The notes below the pieces were generated by a model, which saw only the letters and a program-made list of their open reading frames with translations, searched no databases and had not been told where the DNA came from. A stretch of DNA of 9,822 nucleotides. Origin: an uncultured Steroidobacter sp. (GTDB taxonomy: Bacteria > Pseudomonadota > Gammaproteobacteria > Steroidobacterales > Steroidobacteraceae). Shown here in pieces: positions 1-5,808 of this stretch. The position numbers were made by a program, and so were the translations under genes. Positions within the stretch are counted from its first letter, which is position 1. The number at the start of each line of letters is the position of its first letter. Location of the stretch: NCBI GenBank assembly GCA_946478975.1, contig CAMLEO010000272.1:1-9822 (forward strand), given 5' to 3'.

Positions 1-433
1 CGAATTGATCCGCTTCGAGCCGCGGCCGTTGCAATACATCCGCGAGCAGTTCGACCATGAGCTTCTGATCGCGCGACAAGAACGAACCGCCGACGGAAAT
101 GGACTCGGTGCTCGCGCCCGTTTCGATCGTGCCGCCGACGGAGGCAACCGTTTCAGCGAAGGTATTGGCGTCGCGCGTGCCGGCGCCTTTTTCCAGCAAT
201 CCCGCGAGCAAGCTGGCTGTGCCGTAGCCATTTTCAGGATCCGTCGCGGCGCCACCGCGAACAACGGCGTTGAATGCAATCAGCGGCACGTCGTGACGTT
301 CCATCAGCAACAGCGTCGCGCCATTGTCGAGCTTCACCTTTTCGAACGCGGGAATTTTGACGGCGCTCTGCGCGTGCGCGGACACCGCGCCAACGATCGC
401 GAGCACGAATACAACAAAGCGGAAGCGGTTCAT
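1..433 (-). CDS. M16 family peptidase-like protein, non-catalytic partner (partial, C-terminus beyond window)
   Basis: This is the second gene of a two-gene M16 (insulinase/pitrilysin) operon; the 144 residues visible are its N-terminal part. Residues 1-22 form a Sec signal peptide (basic MNRFR, hydrophobic core, cleavage likely after AHA), so the protein is probably periplasmic. The start of the M16 fold follows (FEKVKLDNGATLLLMERHDVPLI). At the position of the zinc motif HxxEH, the aligned residues are S74-L-L-A77-G78, so both histidines and the glutamate are missing. This is the usual pattern in bacterial M16 pairs, where an active and an inactive subunit assemble together; that assembly is known for the family and inferred here. 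The ATG shares an ATGA overlap with the stop of the upstream catalytic gene, which supports translational coupling. The family assignment is firm; the substrate is unknown. Confidence 0.9.
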   Translation of the reverse strand, partial: MNRFRFVVFVLAIVGAVSAHAQSAVKIPAFEKVKLDNGATLLLMERHDVPLIAFNAVVRGGAATDPENGYGTASLLAGLLEKGAGTRDANTFAETVASVGGTIETGASTESISVGGSFLSRDQKLMVELLADVLQRPRLEADQF

Positions 434-1779
434 TCTTTGTCTCCCACTTGCTCAGCTGATGCAGCGGAGGGGGTGAGCACGCCGACAGTTCGATTGGTCG
501 GTCGCAACAGCTCGACGGCGAGCTTCTGGATGTCTTGCACCGTCACGGCTTCGAGCGCGCGAGGTTCGGTGAACAGTTTTTCGTAACCTCCCTGCAGCAC
601 TGCGAAGGTGCCGAGCGCCTGCGCCTTGCCGTCGATCGTCGCCATGCCCCGCCAGAAATCTGCGAGTGCCTGGCTGCGAGCACGCGCCAATTCTTCTTTG
701 GTCACGCCTTGCTTGATCAGGCGCTCGATCTGCTCGTTGAATGCATCCTCGGCGCGCTTGGCGTCGCCATCGGCCGGCAGCGATAGAAAGAACCAGACCA
801 GCCCGGGATCGAAACCGCCAGTGAAATAACTGTCGGCTGCGATCGCGAGCTTTTGTTCTTCCACCAGCGAGCGATGCAGTCGTGAAGCGTCGCCGTCGGT
901 GAGGATGCGCGTCAGCAGGTCCAGCGCGGGCCGGCGTGCGTCTGAGCCCGCGATGCCGTGATAGGCGAATTGAATCAGCGGCGTCTGCGCGTCGGCGAAG
1001 ATTGCCACTCGTCGCTCGCCGAGCTGTTCCGGCTCGGTCGTCCGCACCGGCTTCGGCGGGGTCTGCGCCGGGATGGATTCGAAATATTTGCGAGCCAGCG
1101 CGATCACGCTGTCGGGCTCGACATCGCCGACGATCACCATCGTGCAGTTATTCGGCGCGTAGTTGGTGGCGTAGAACGCTTTCAGATCATCGATGGTCCA
1201 GGACAGGATGTCCGCCGGCCAGCCGATGGTCGGAATGCCGTACGGATGCGCCAGGAACGCGGTCGCCTGCACCTGTTCCGTCAGCTTGCCTTGATGACTG
1301 TCGTCGACGCGCAAGCGCCGTTCCGAGTGCACCACGTCACGCTCGCTTTCGACCACCTTGGGATCGAAAGACAGATTGCGCAGTCGATCGGCTTCCAGAT
1401 CGAACACGGTGTCGAGTGCGGAGCGCGGGAACCAGTCCTGATAGACGGTGACGTCGTCGGTGGTGAAGGCGTTGTTACGTGCGCCGTTCGCTTCCAGCAC
1501 TTGATCGAATTCGCCCGGCGCGCGCTTGCTGGTGCCGTTGAACATCATGTGCTCGAAAAAGTGCGCGAGGCCGGTGATGCCCGGCACTTCATTGCGACTG
1601 CCGACGCGCACCCAGTTGTACAGCGCGACGTTGGGAATATCGCGATCCGGCCAGACGACGATCTGCATGCCGTTGGCGAGCTTCACCGAGCGCACCTGGT
1701 CCGCGCCGGGCACTTGCCCGAACGACGCGACCGGCACGCTCGCGAGCATGATGAGCATCAACGCGAAGCGGCGGATCAT
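430..1779 (-). CDS. Secreted zinc metallopeptidase, M16 family, catalytic subunit
   Basis: A 449-residue M16 zinc peptidase. Residues 1-21 are a signal peptide (MIRRF, hydrophobic core, cleavage near ASFG), indicating export to the periplasm. The inverted zinc motif is H73-F-F-E76-H77, and the third ligand is E154 in VVHSERR, 77 residues after H77, the spacing typical of the family. The C-terminal half (about 190-440) matches the second, non-catalytic M16 domain. The start at 1779 is chosen because it has a good Shine-Dalgarno (AGGAG, 6 bases upstream) and puts the signal peptide at the N-terminus. The frame stays open to 1929, but that extension would bury the signal peptide and run through a terminator hairpin. 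A TATGAT box at 1812-1807 may be its own -10 element. The gene overlaps its inactive partner by ATGA (433-430). Substrate unknown. Confidence 0.94.
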   Translation of the reverse strand: MIRRFALMLIMLASVPVASFGQVPGADQVRSVKLANGMQIVVWPDRDIPNVALYNWVRVGSRNEVPGITGLAHFFEHMMFNGTSKRAPGEFDQVLEANGARNNAFTTDDVTVYQDWFPRSALDTVFDLEADRLRNLSFDPKVVESERDVVHSERRLRVDDSHQGKLTEQVQATAFLAHPYGIPTIGWPADILSWTIDDLKAFYATNYAPNNCTMVIVGDVEPDSVIALARKYFESIPAQTPPKPVRTTEPEQLGERRVAIFADAQTPLIQFAYHGIAGSDARRPALDLLTRILTDGDASRLHRSLVEEQKLAIAADSYFTGGFDPGLVWFFLSLPADGDAKRAEDAFNEQIERLIKQGVTKEELARARSQALADFWRGMATIDGKAQALGTFAVLQGGYEKLFTEPRALEAVTVQDIQKLAVELLRPTNRTVGVLTPSAASAEQVGDKE

Positions 1780-1806
1780 GAGCACTCCTGCACCGAAGAG
1801 GCAGGC

Positions 1807-1812
1807 ATCATA
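1807..1812 (-). promoter_or_regulatory. Possible -10 box of the M16 operon
   Basis: On the minus strand the hexamer reads TATGAT, five of six matches to the sigma-70 -10 consensus, 27 bases before the M16 ATG. No good -35 hexamer lies 16-18 bases upstream (the sequence there is GC-rich), so this is only a weak candidate. If real, the M16 genes have their own start downstream of the terminator at 1854-1893 and need not depend on the sigma-54 promoter. Confidence 0.3.
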
Positions 1813-1853
1813 ACTAGCCGCGCGAGGCGTCGCCGAAGCGAACGTTGCTCGCC

Positions 1854-1893
1854 AAAAAAAACGCCGCCACGCGGGGAAGAACGCGGGGCGGCG
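1854..1893 (-). terminator. Strong intrinsic (Rho-independent) terminator reading leftward
   Basis: On the minus strand, CGCCGCC-C-CGCG pairs with CGCG-T-GGCGGCG, giving eleven GC pairs around one C-T mismatch. The loop is eight bases (TTCTTCCC), and eight consecutive T follow at 1861-1854. Stem arms are 1893-1882 and 1873-1862. There is no T-run on the plus-strand side, so the terminator works only leftward. No protein gene ends just upstream of it, because bactofilin points the other way. It lies 75 bases before the start of the M16 gene, so it must close a non-coding transcript or attenuate a leader. Confidence 0.88.
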
Positions 1894-1952
1894 CGAGCTC
1901 GAACTTAAGGACTCCATACTCGAGTTCACTTAGAGGTTCAGCGCATAAGTCG
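1854..1952 (-). ncRNA. Candidate sigma-54-dependent small RNA (about 98 nt)
   Basis: The unit is defined by its two ends. A near-consensus sigma-54 promoter predicts a start near 1951 (window 1953-1950), and a strong intrinsic terminator ends in eight T at 1854. The RNA would have a 58-nt 5' part and a 32-nt terminator hairpin with a pyrimidine-rich loop (UUCUUCCC), then the U-tail typical of Hfq-binding RNAs. In the 5' part short pairings are possible, ACUUA with UAAGU and UGAACU with AGUUCG, but they are weak and partly exclusive. I recognise no known RNA family. Size and promoter type recall Qrr RNAs of Vibrio and other sigma-54-dependent RNAs (GlmY, CrcZ); this is an analogy, not homology. 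The alternative is a transcription-attenuated leader of the M16 operon, with a 5' UTR of about 170 nt on read-through. Confidence 0.55.
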
Positions 1953-1962
1953 AGTTAGGTAG

Positions 1963-1979
1963 TGCAATGGCTGTGCCAA
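1963..1979 (-). promoter_or_regulatory. Sigma-54 (RpoN) promoter, near-consensus
   Basis: The minus strand reads TTGGCACAGCCATTGCA. Against the sigma-54 consensus YTGGCACG-N4-TTGCW it differs at only one position (A for G after TGGCAC). The invariant GG (1977/1976) and GC (1965/1964) have the required -24/-12 spacing. Flanking bases also fit the extended consensus: AGAGT before TGGCAC, and CTA after TTGCA. The predicted start is 12 bases beyond the GC, near 1952. Such a promoter needs an AAA+ enhancer-binding activator; none is encoded in this window. Confidence 0.8.
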
Positions 1980-2087
1980 CTCTTGTAAGAATTTTATGGC
2001 GGCTCGAACCCGAAGCGGATCAGGGGCTTAGCACGGTTATAAAGGTTCGGCAACGACGCCGGACACAGTCGTGAGCTGACAAGGAGT

Positions 2088-2122
2088 GTCACCTTCGGAC
2101 GACAATCGGTGACTCGCGTCAC
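2088..2122. promoter_or_regulatory. Inverted repeats, candidate enhancer site for the sigma-54 promoter
   Basis: Two dyads overlap here. GTCACC (2088-2093) and GGTGAC (2108-2113) are perfect six-base inverted arms whose centres are 20 bp apart, two helical turns. GTGAC-TCGC-GTCAC (2109-2122) is a second perfect dyad. They lie about 135-170 bp upstream of the predicted sigma-54 start, a usual distance for activator sites. The motif is not one I can assign to a known regulator. It could equally be an operator for bactofilin, whose start is about 140 bp away on the other side. Confidence 0.35.
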
Positions 2123-2149
2123 GCGCTGACTCCAATCGCCGACGGTGAG

Positions 2150-2174
2150 CGCGAATGTTCGCGAAGCACGCGAA
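2150..2174. promoter_or_regulatory. CGCGAA inverted repeat plus half-site upstream of bactofilin
   Basis: CGCGAA-TG-TTCGCG (2150-2163) has perfect six-base arms with a two-base spacer, and a third CGCGAA copy follows at 2169-2174. It lies about 95 bp before the bactofilin ATG and about 200 bp upstream of the predicted sigma-54 start. It may be a protein-binding site for either gene, but GC-rich sequence produces such dyads readily, so confidence is low. Confidence 0.22.
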
Positions 2175-2259
2175 CGCCGGCATACGGAAGTACCGGCCAG
2201 CCGACGCTCCAGCGATGGATACTTGAGGTAACCTCCGTGCGTTTTTATTGGAGAGCTTC

Positions 2260-2658
2260 ATGGCCGATACGCCCCGCCGCCGCCTTGCCGATCGTGTGTC
2301 CAGCAGCCCGACCTTCGTCGGCTCCGGCTCGAGGTTCACTGGCGACCTGGAATGCGCGGGCGATCTGGTGGTCGGCGGCAGCGTGCGAGGCGATGGCGAC
2401 GTGCGTGGCTCGTTCACGCTCAGCGAAGGCGGCAGCTGGGTCGGCGAGATCCGCGCCGGCAACGCTGTGATCGCGGGCGAGGTCGAAGGATCGGTCAGTG
2501 TCGGCGAGAAGCTGGAATTGCGCAGCACCGCTCGCATCCGCGGCTCGCTGAAAGCGCGCTCCATCGCCGTCGCCAAAGGCGCCATCATCGAAGGCGACAT
2601 GGCCGTGACCAGCGGCAAGCCGGTCGTGCACTTCGAAGAGAAACGAAACGCAGGCTGA
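2260..2658 (+). CDS. Bactofilin (polymer-forming cytoskeletal protein)
   Basis: A 132-residue bactofilin (DUF583/PF04519 type). The family forms nucleotide-independent filaments of right-handed beta-helix subunits that act as scaffolds for envelope growth, shape or polar localisation. A short basic N-tail (MADTPRRR) precedes the core from about F18 to residue 124. The core shows the expected run of short beta turns rich in glycine and valine (FTGDLECAGDLVVGG, SVSVGEKLEL, IRGSLKARSI, GAIIEGDMAV) and a short charged C-tail. There is no membrane segment or added domain. ATG 2260 is preferred over an in-frame TTG at 2248, because the Shine-Dalgarno GGAGAG (2250-2255) fits the ATG. It stands alone on the plus strand, six bases from the end of the convergent lipoprotein gene. 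No peptidoglycan hydrolase partner is adjacent. Confidence 0.92.
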   Translation: MADTPRRRLADRVSSSPTFVGSGSRFTGDLECAGDLVVGGSVRGDGDVRGSFTLSEGGSWVGEIRAGNAVIAGEVEGSVSVGEKLELRSTARIRGSLKARSIAVAKGAIIEGDMAVTSGKPVVHFEEKRNAG

Positions 2659-2664
2659 TTCAGG

Positions 2665-4890
2665 TCACTGGCAGCTCGTCAGGCCAGCGATCCACTGCGT
2701 GATCAACGCCACACCGTCGGCGTCGGCGGTGTGTGATCCGAGCGGCGGCATGCCGGCGGAGTCGCGGCGATTCATGCGATTCACGATCAGCGAATTCGCC
2801 GGACTGCCCGGCGCGATCAATCGCGCGTTCACTCCCAAACCCAGATCGCCAGATTGCGGCGAGACGTCGCATGCATTGGTTGCCATCAGTGGCACCGAGT
2901 AAAGCAAATCCATGGTGCTCGGCGTGGGCCCACCCGGGCGATGACATTGGGAGCAATTGGTGTGCAGATAAGCGCGTGCCCGATCGTTTAAAGCCGACGT
3001 ACCGAACGGCTCAGGCATCGCCGGCTGCGTCGACGGATCGCTGATGGCCGGCGTGAGCATGCCAATGTGACTCAACGTCGCGAGCTCGTTCGCCGTGCGC
3101 CCCGTCTGCGCATATGTTTGTGAGCGGTTGAGCTGCGCCGTTTCCAAGCCGAGCGCGCGACCGGCCGCTTCGGTGTGACAATCCAGACACTGCGACTCGC
3201 TCGGGAAAATCCAGCTCTGCCCATTGCCGAGGTCGCGCACCGCGCCGCCTTCGAGCAAGGTCGCGTCGGTCTGCTCGGCGTTCCATTCATAGCTGAAGCC
3301 GCCCCACATGCCATCGGGATGGCGCATGAACAGGCGCGTTTCGATGAGCCGCGAGCCGAGGCTGAAATTCTTCACCAGCACCGTGCCATTGGGAAAATCC
3401 CAATCGCCATCGGCCTGCACGGCGATGTTTTGTCCGTCGGGCAGCGCCATCCAGCGTTCCTTGCTGGCGCCGTCGGACCAGAAGGGTGCATTGATCGAGT
3501 ATGAAATCAGCCCGCTCGCAGGTTGTTTGCTGCTGAAACATCCTGTCTCGCTCAACAGTCGCGGCGCGGTGTTGGCGCCGGTGCTGCTGGTGAACGTGAT
3601 CTTATGCAGCGTGCCGCCGTAATTGACGACATACAGCTCGCCGTCGTTGCCCTGGCCGAACGAAGAAATATTCAGCTCGCTGTCGAGCAGCTGCGTCGGC
3701 TCGCGCGGCTGGGTCGCGCTCTCCGGAATCCAGGCCCAGATGCGCCCAGAGCCGAAGTCAGCAAACAAATATCGGCCCTTGAGCGCCGTAGTCTGCGAGC
3801 CACGATAAACGTAACCGCCGGTGATCGAGCTGCCGAGCGTGTGGTTGTACTCGGTCACTGGATCGATCATCGCACCCGAACTGCAGCCGGGTGTGCTGGG
3901 GTTGTAATCGTGCGCACCTTCGCGACAGCGCCAACCGTAATTGCCGCCGAGCGTGACTCGATTCACTTCTTCCCATTCGTTCTGCCCGACGTCGGCGAGC
4001 CACAAGTCGCCATTGCTGCGATCGAAACTCCAACGCCACGGATTGCGCAGGCCGTACGCGTAAATCTCCGGGCATTCGCCGCTCGCGCGGCCCGCCGCCG
4101 GACATACAGCGTTCGCCGCGAACGGATTGGACGGTGGAATCGCGTAAGGCGCCGCACCGTTGATATCGATGCGCAGGAGCTTGCCGAGCAGCGTTGTGAG
4201 TAGCTGACCGTTGCCACGATCGCCGTGATTGTCGCCACCACCGCCGCCATCGCCGAGCCCAATGTATAGAAACCCGTCCGGCCCGAATGCGATGTGGCCG
4301 CCGTTGTGATTTGTTTCGGGTTGGTTGACGGTCAACAGAATCGATTCGCTGCCGGCGTCGAGCGTCGCCCCGCCGTCGGTGGAACGGAACGATGAAATTC
4401 GCGACACCAGCGGCGAGGTGCCGGTGGTGTACGACAGGAAGACCCGATTGTCCGTGGGGAAGTTGGGATGAAACGCCATCCCGAGCAGGCCCATCTCGCC
4501 GCCCGAGCGCACCCGGGACGTGAGATCGACGAACGTGCTCGCGCTGGCCGCACTTTCGCCGCTGAACAGTTTGACCGTGCCGCCTTGCTCGACCACGTAC
4601 CAGCGTGAGTCGTTCGGCGCTTGTAACAATGCGATCGGGGCCGTGAACGAAAGCGAGCTGAATCGACTCAAAGAAATATCGCTGCCTACACTGGGTCTGG
4701 GCCAGGCAACGCACGTAGCATTCGACGGCCGCGCGTCCAGGCCGCTGTCGGGCGTGGATGGCGGAGGTTGCGTGGGCGGTGGCTCGGTGCTCGGCGCTTC
4801 AGCGCGCTCCACCGGAGCGCCGCTGTCACAACCGGCGACCAGCAACACCATCCAGGCGATCTGTGATCCGATGAATGCCAGTTTATTCAT
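2665..4890 (-). CDS. Lipoprotein: PQQ-dependent sugar dehydrogenase domain fused to a diheme c-type cytochrome domain
   Basis: A 741-residue fusion. Residues 1-20 are a lipoprotein signal with lipobox LVAG-C21, followed by a Pro/Thr/Ser linker (to about 57). Residues 75-435 are a soluble glucose/sorbosone dehydrogenase beta-propeller (PF07995 type). H195 in TNHNGGHI matches the catalytic His of soluble glucose dehydrogenase, and RNPW (R282) matches the PQQ-contacting Arg region. Residues 442-741 resemble the SO2930/HNE_0200 diheme cytochrome family (INAPFWSDGASKERW). They carry two haem sites, C568-L-D-C571-H and C646-S-Q-C649-H, and a likely Met ligand in GMPP (M714). The inferred role is oxidation of a sugar or alcohol outside the inner membrane, with electrons passing to the fused haems. 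Substrate is unknown and PQQ use is inferred. Start 4890 is the minimal lipoprotein signal; an in-frame ATG at 4914 is possible, and neither has a strong ribosome-binding site. Confidence 0.9.
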   Translation of the reverse strand: MNKLAFIGSQIAWMVLLVAGCDSGAPVERAEAPSTEPPPTQPPPSTPDSGLDARPSNATCVAWPRPSVGSDISLSRFSSLSFTAPIALLQAPNDSRWYVVEQGGTVKLFSGESAASASTFVDLTSRVRSGGEMGLLGMAFHPNFPTDNRVFLSYTTGTSPLVSRISSFRSTDGGATLDAGSESILLTVNQPETNHNGGHIAFGPDGFLYIGLGDGGGGGDNHGDRGNGQLLTTLLGKLLRIDINGAAPYAIPPSNPFAANAVCPAAGRASGECPEIYAYGLRNPWRWSFDRSNGDLWLADVGQNEWEEVNRVTLGGNYGWRCREGAHDYNPSTPGCSSGAMIDPVTEYNHTLGSSITGGYVYRGSQTTALKGRYLFADFGSGRIWAWIPESATQPREPTQLLDSELNISSFGQGNDGELYVVNYGGTLHKITFTSSTGANTAPRLLSETGCFSSKQPASGLISYSINAPFWSDGASKERWMALPDGQNIAVQADGDWDFPNGTVLVKNFSLGSRLIETRLFMRHPDGMWGGFSYEWNAEQTDATLLEGGAVRDLGNGQSWIFPSESQCLDCHTEAAGRALGLETAQLNRSQTYAQTGRTANELATLSHIGMLTPAISDPSTQPAMPEPFGTSALNDRARAYLHTNCSQCHRPGGPTPSTMDLLYSVPLMATNACDVSPQSGDLGLGVNARLIAPGSPANSLIVNRMNRRDSAGMPPLGSHTADADGVALITQWIAGLTSCQ

Positions 4891-5031
4891 TTGTTCATGT
4901 TTCTTGTCGCCCATTGACGACGTTTGGGACGACGCTTGCGGGTCGAACGCGAACAACCGATATCGAACGCTTGACGGGTCAATGAGGATCCCCGACATTG
5001 CGCTCGTGCTTCGCTGGAGCTGCGCGCCAGG
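4891..5031. promoter_or_regulatory. Divergent promoter region between lipoprotein dehydrogenase and GDPD-like gene
   Basis: This 141-bp region must hold the promoters of both flanking genes. TTGAC-GG-GTCAA (4971-4982) is a perfect dyad that contains a -35-like TTGAC on each strand. TCGAACGC occurs twice as a direct repeat (4943-4950 and 4963-4970), exactly 20 bp apart, which suits a dimeric or tandem regulator. No good -10 box was found for either direction, so the start sites remain unplaced. Confidence 0.35.
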
Positions 5032-5808
5032 ATGAGTGCCCGACCTTTGCCGCGACTTCCCGACTTGATCGCGCAACGTGGGAATGTCACGGAATATCCA
5101 GAGAACACGCTGCCGGCGCTGCGTTCAGCCTTGGAGCTGGGCGCACGGCATGTCGAGTTCGACGTGCAGCTGTCGGCGGACCGCCAGCCGGTGTTGCTGA
5201 ACGATTCCAGCCTGCAGCGGCTCGCGGGCGTGGATCGCAATGTCTTCGATATGACCTGGCATGAGCTCGGGCAGGTCACGGTGTCGGAACCGGAACGTCT
5301 CCGGAATCAGCAGAATCAGCCGGCAGATATTGGGATTCCGTCGCTGTCACAAGCGGCCATGCTGCTTGCGACCAAGCCGGCGGTGACGGCGTTCGTCGAA
5401 ATCAAACGGGCGAGTCTGCGGACGTTCGGGCCGGAGATCGTGGTTCGCAAGATTTGCGAAGTGTTGAAGCCGATCGTGAAGCAGTGCGTGCTCGTGTCCG
5501 CGGACTTCACCGCGATTCATCACGTGCGGCGGCTGTCATCGTTCAGAATCGGCTGGATGCTGACCGAATATTCCAGCCTGTCGGCGCTGAAGAGCGAGGC
5601 CCTGGTGCCCGATTATTTGTTATGCGATCAGCAGCTGCTGACGCAGACCCACTCGCAGCTCTGGCGCGGGCCGTGGCGATGGGCCATCTCCAATGTCACA
5701 TCGGTCGATGTTGCAACTGAGGTCGCGTCGCGTGGTGCGCGGTTGGTTGGCACCACTGCGTTCGCCCGATTGCTGAGAGAGCTCAGCCGCGACCGCCCTC
5801 GACCATGA
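5032..5808 (+). CDS. Glycerophosphodiester phosphodiesterase-family protein lacking both catalytic histidines
   Basis: A 258-residue GDPD-fold TIM barrel without a signal peptide, so probably cytoplasmic. Active family members hydrolyse glycerophosphodiesters to glycerol-3-phosphate and an alcohol. The family frame is clear: LIAQRGN, YPENTLPALRSALELG, HVEFDVQLSAD, VEIK. The metal-binding acidic residues are kept (E42, D44, E123). The two catalytic histidines are not: the HRG motif reads Q15-R16-G17 (codon CAA, 5074-5076), and the HD motif reads N57-D58 (codon AAC, 5200-5202). The reading frame is otherwise intact and full length, so it is not a decayed gene. It may be a pseudoenzyme or a subfamily with changed chemistry. 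The ATG is placed just before the first barrel strand; its ribosome-binding site is poor. The 3' end overlaps the convergent YheT-type gene by 26 bp. Confidence 0.85.
   Translation: MSARPLPRLPDLIAQRGNVTEYPENTLPALRSALELGARHVEFDVQLSADRQPVLLNDSSLQRLAGVDRNVFDMTWHELGQVTVSEPERLRNQQNQPADIGIPSLSQAAMLLATKPAVTAFVEIKRASLRTFGPEIVVRKICEVLKPIVKQCVLVSADFTAIHHVRRLSSFRIGWMLTEYSSLSALKSEALVPDYLLCDQQLLTQTHSQLWRGPWRWAISNVTSVDVATEVASRGARLVGTTAFARLLRELSRDRPRP

Larger units (their letters stand above)
1780..2259. other. 480-bp intergenic region without a convincing protein gene
   Basis: This divergent region lies between the M16 operon (leftward) and bactofilin (rightward). It is unusually long for this gene-dense window. 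From left to right it holds a possible -10 box for the M16 operon, a minus-strand intrinsic terminator, a near-consensus minus-strand sigma-54 promoter, an AT-rich stretch at about 1981-1997, and several inverted repeats between 2086 and 2174. Open frames crossing it have no ribosome-binding site or recognisable protein and are judged spurious. No tRNA fold was found: the TTCGA-like sequence near 2003 lacks a pairing T-stem. Confidence 0.8.

Noticed and set aside
5..586. Plus-strand open frame at the left edge
   Set aside because: It is antisense to the M16 pair, whose signal peptide, ATGA overlap and family motifs are clear on the minus strand.
1780..1929. Upstream extension of the M16 peptidase to a GTG at 1929, with a serine-rich start (MNSSMESLSSSS)
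   Set aside because: The extension would place a clear signal peptide inside the protein and run through a strong terminator. There is no ribosome-binding site at 1929, while ATG 1779 has AGGAG. A serine-codon attenuator peptide was also considered, but the frame has no stop before the terminator.
1981..2045. Possible tRNA or tmRNA from the TTCGA-like sequence near 2003
   Set aside because: The bases around it do not form a five-pair T-stem, and no acceptor stem or anticodon arm could be placed on either strand.
2037..2618. Minus-strand open frame of 193 codons opposite bactofilin
   Set aside because: It is low-complexity, Ser/Pro/Arg-rich antisense sequence of a clear bactofilin gene, with no domain or ribosome-binding site.
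2702..2740. Hairpin CACACCG...CGGTGTG near the 3' end of the dehydrogenase gene
   Set aside because: It lies inside the coding sequence, has a ten-base loop and no T-run on either side, so it is not a terminator.
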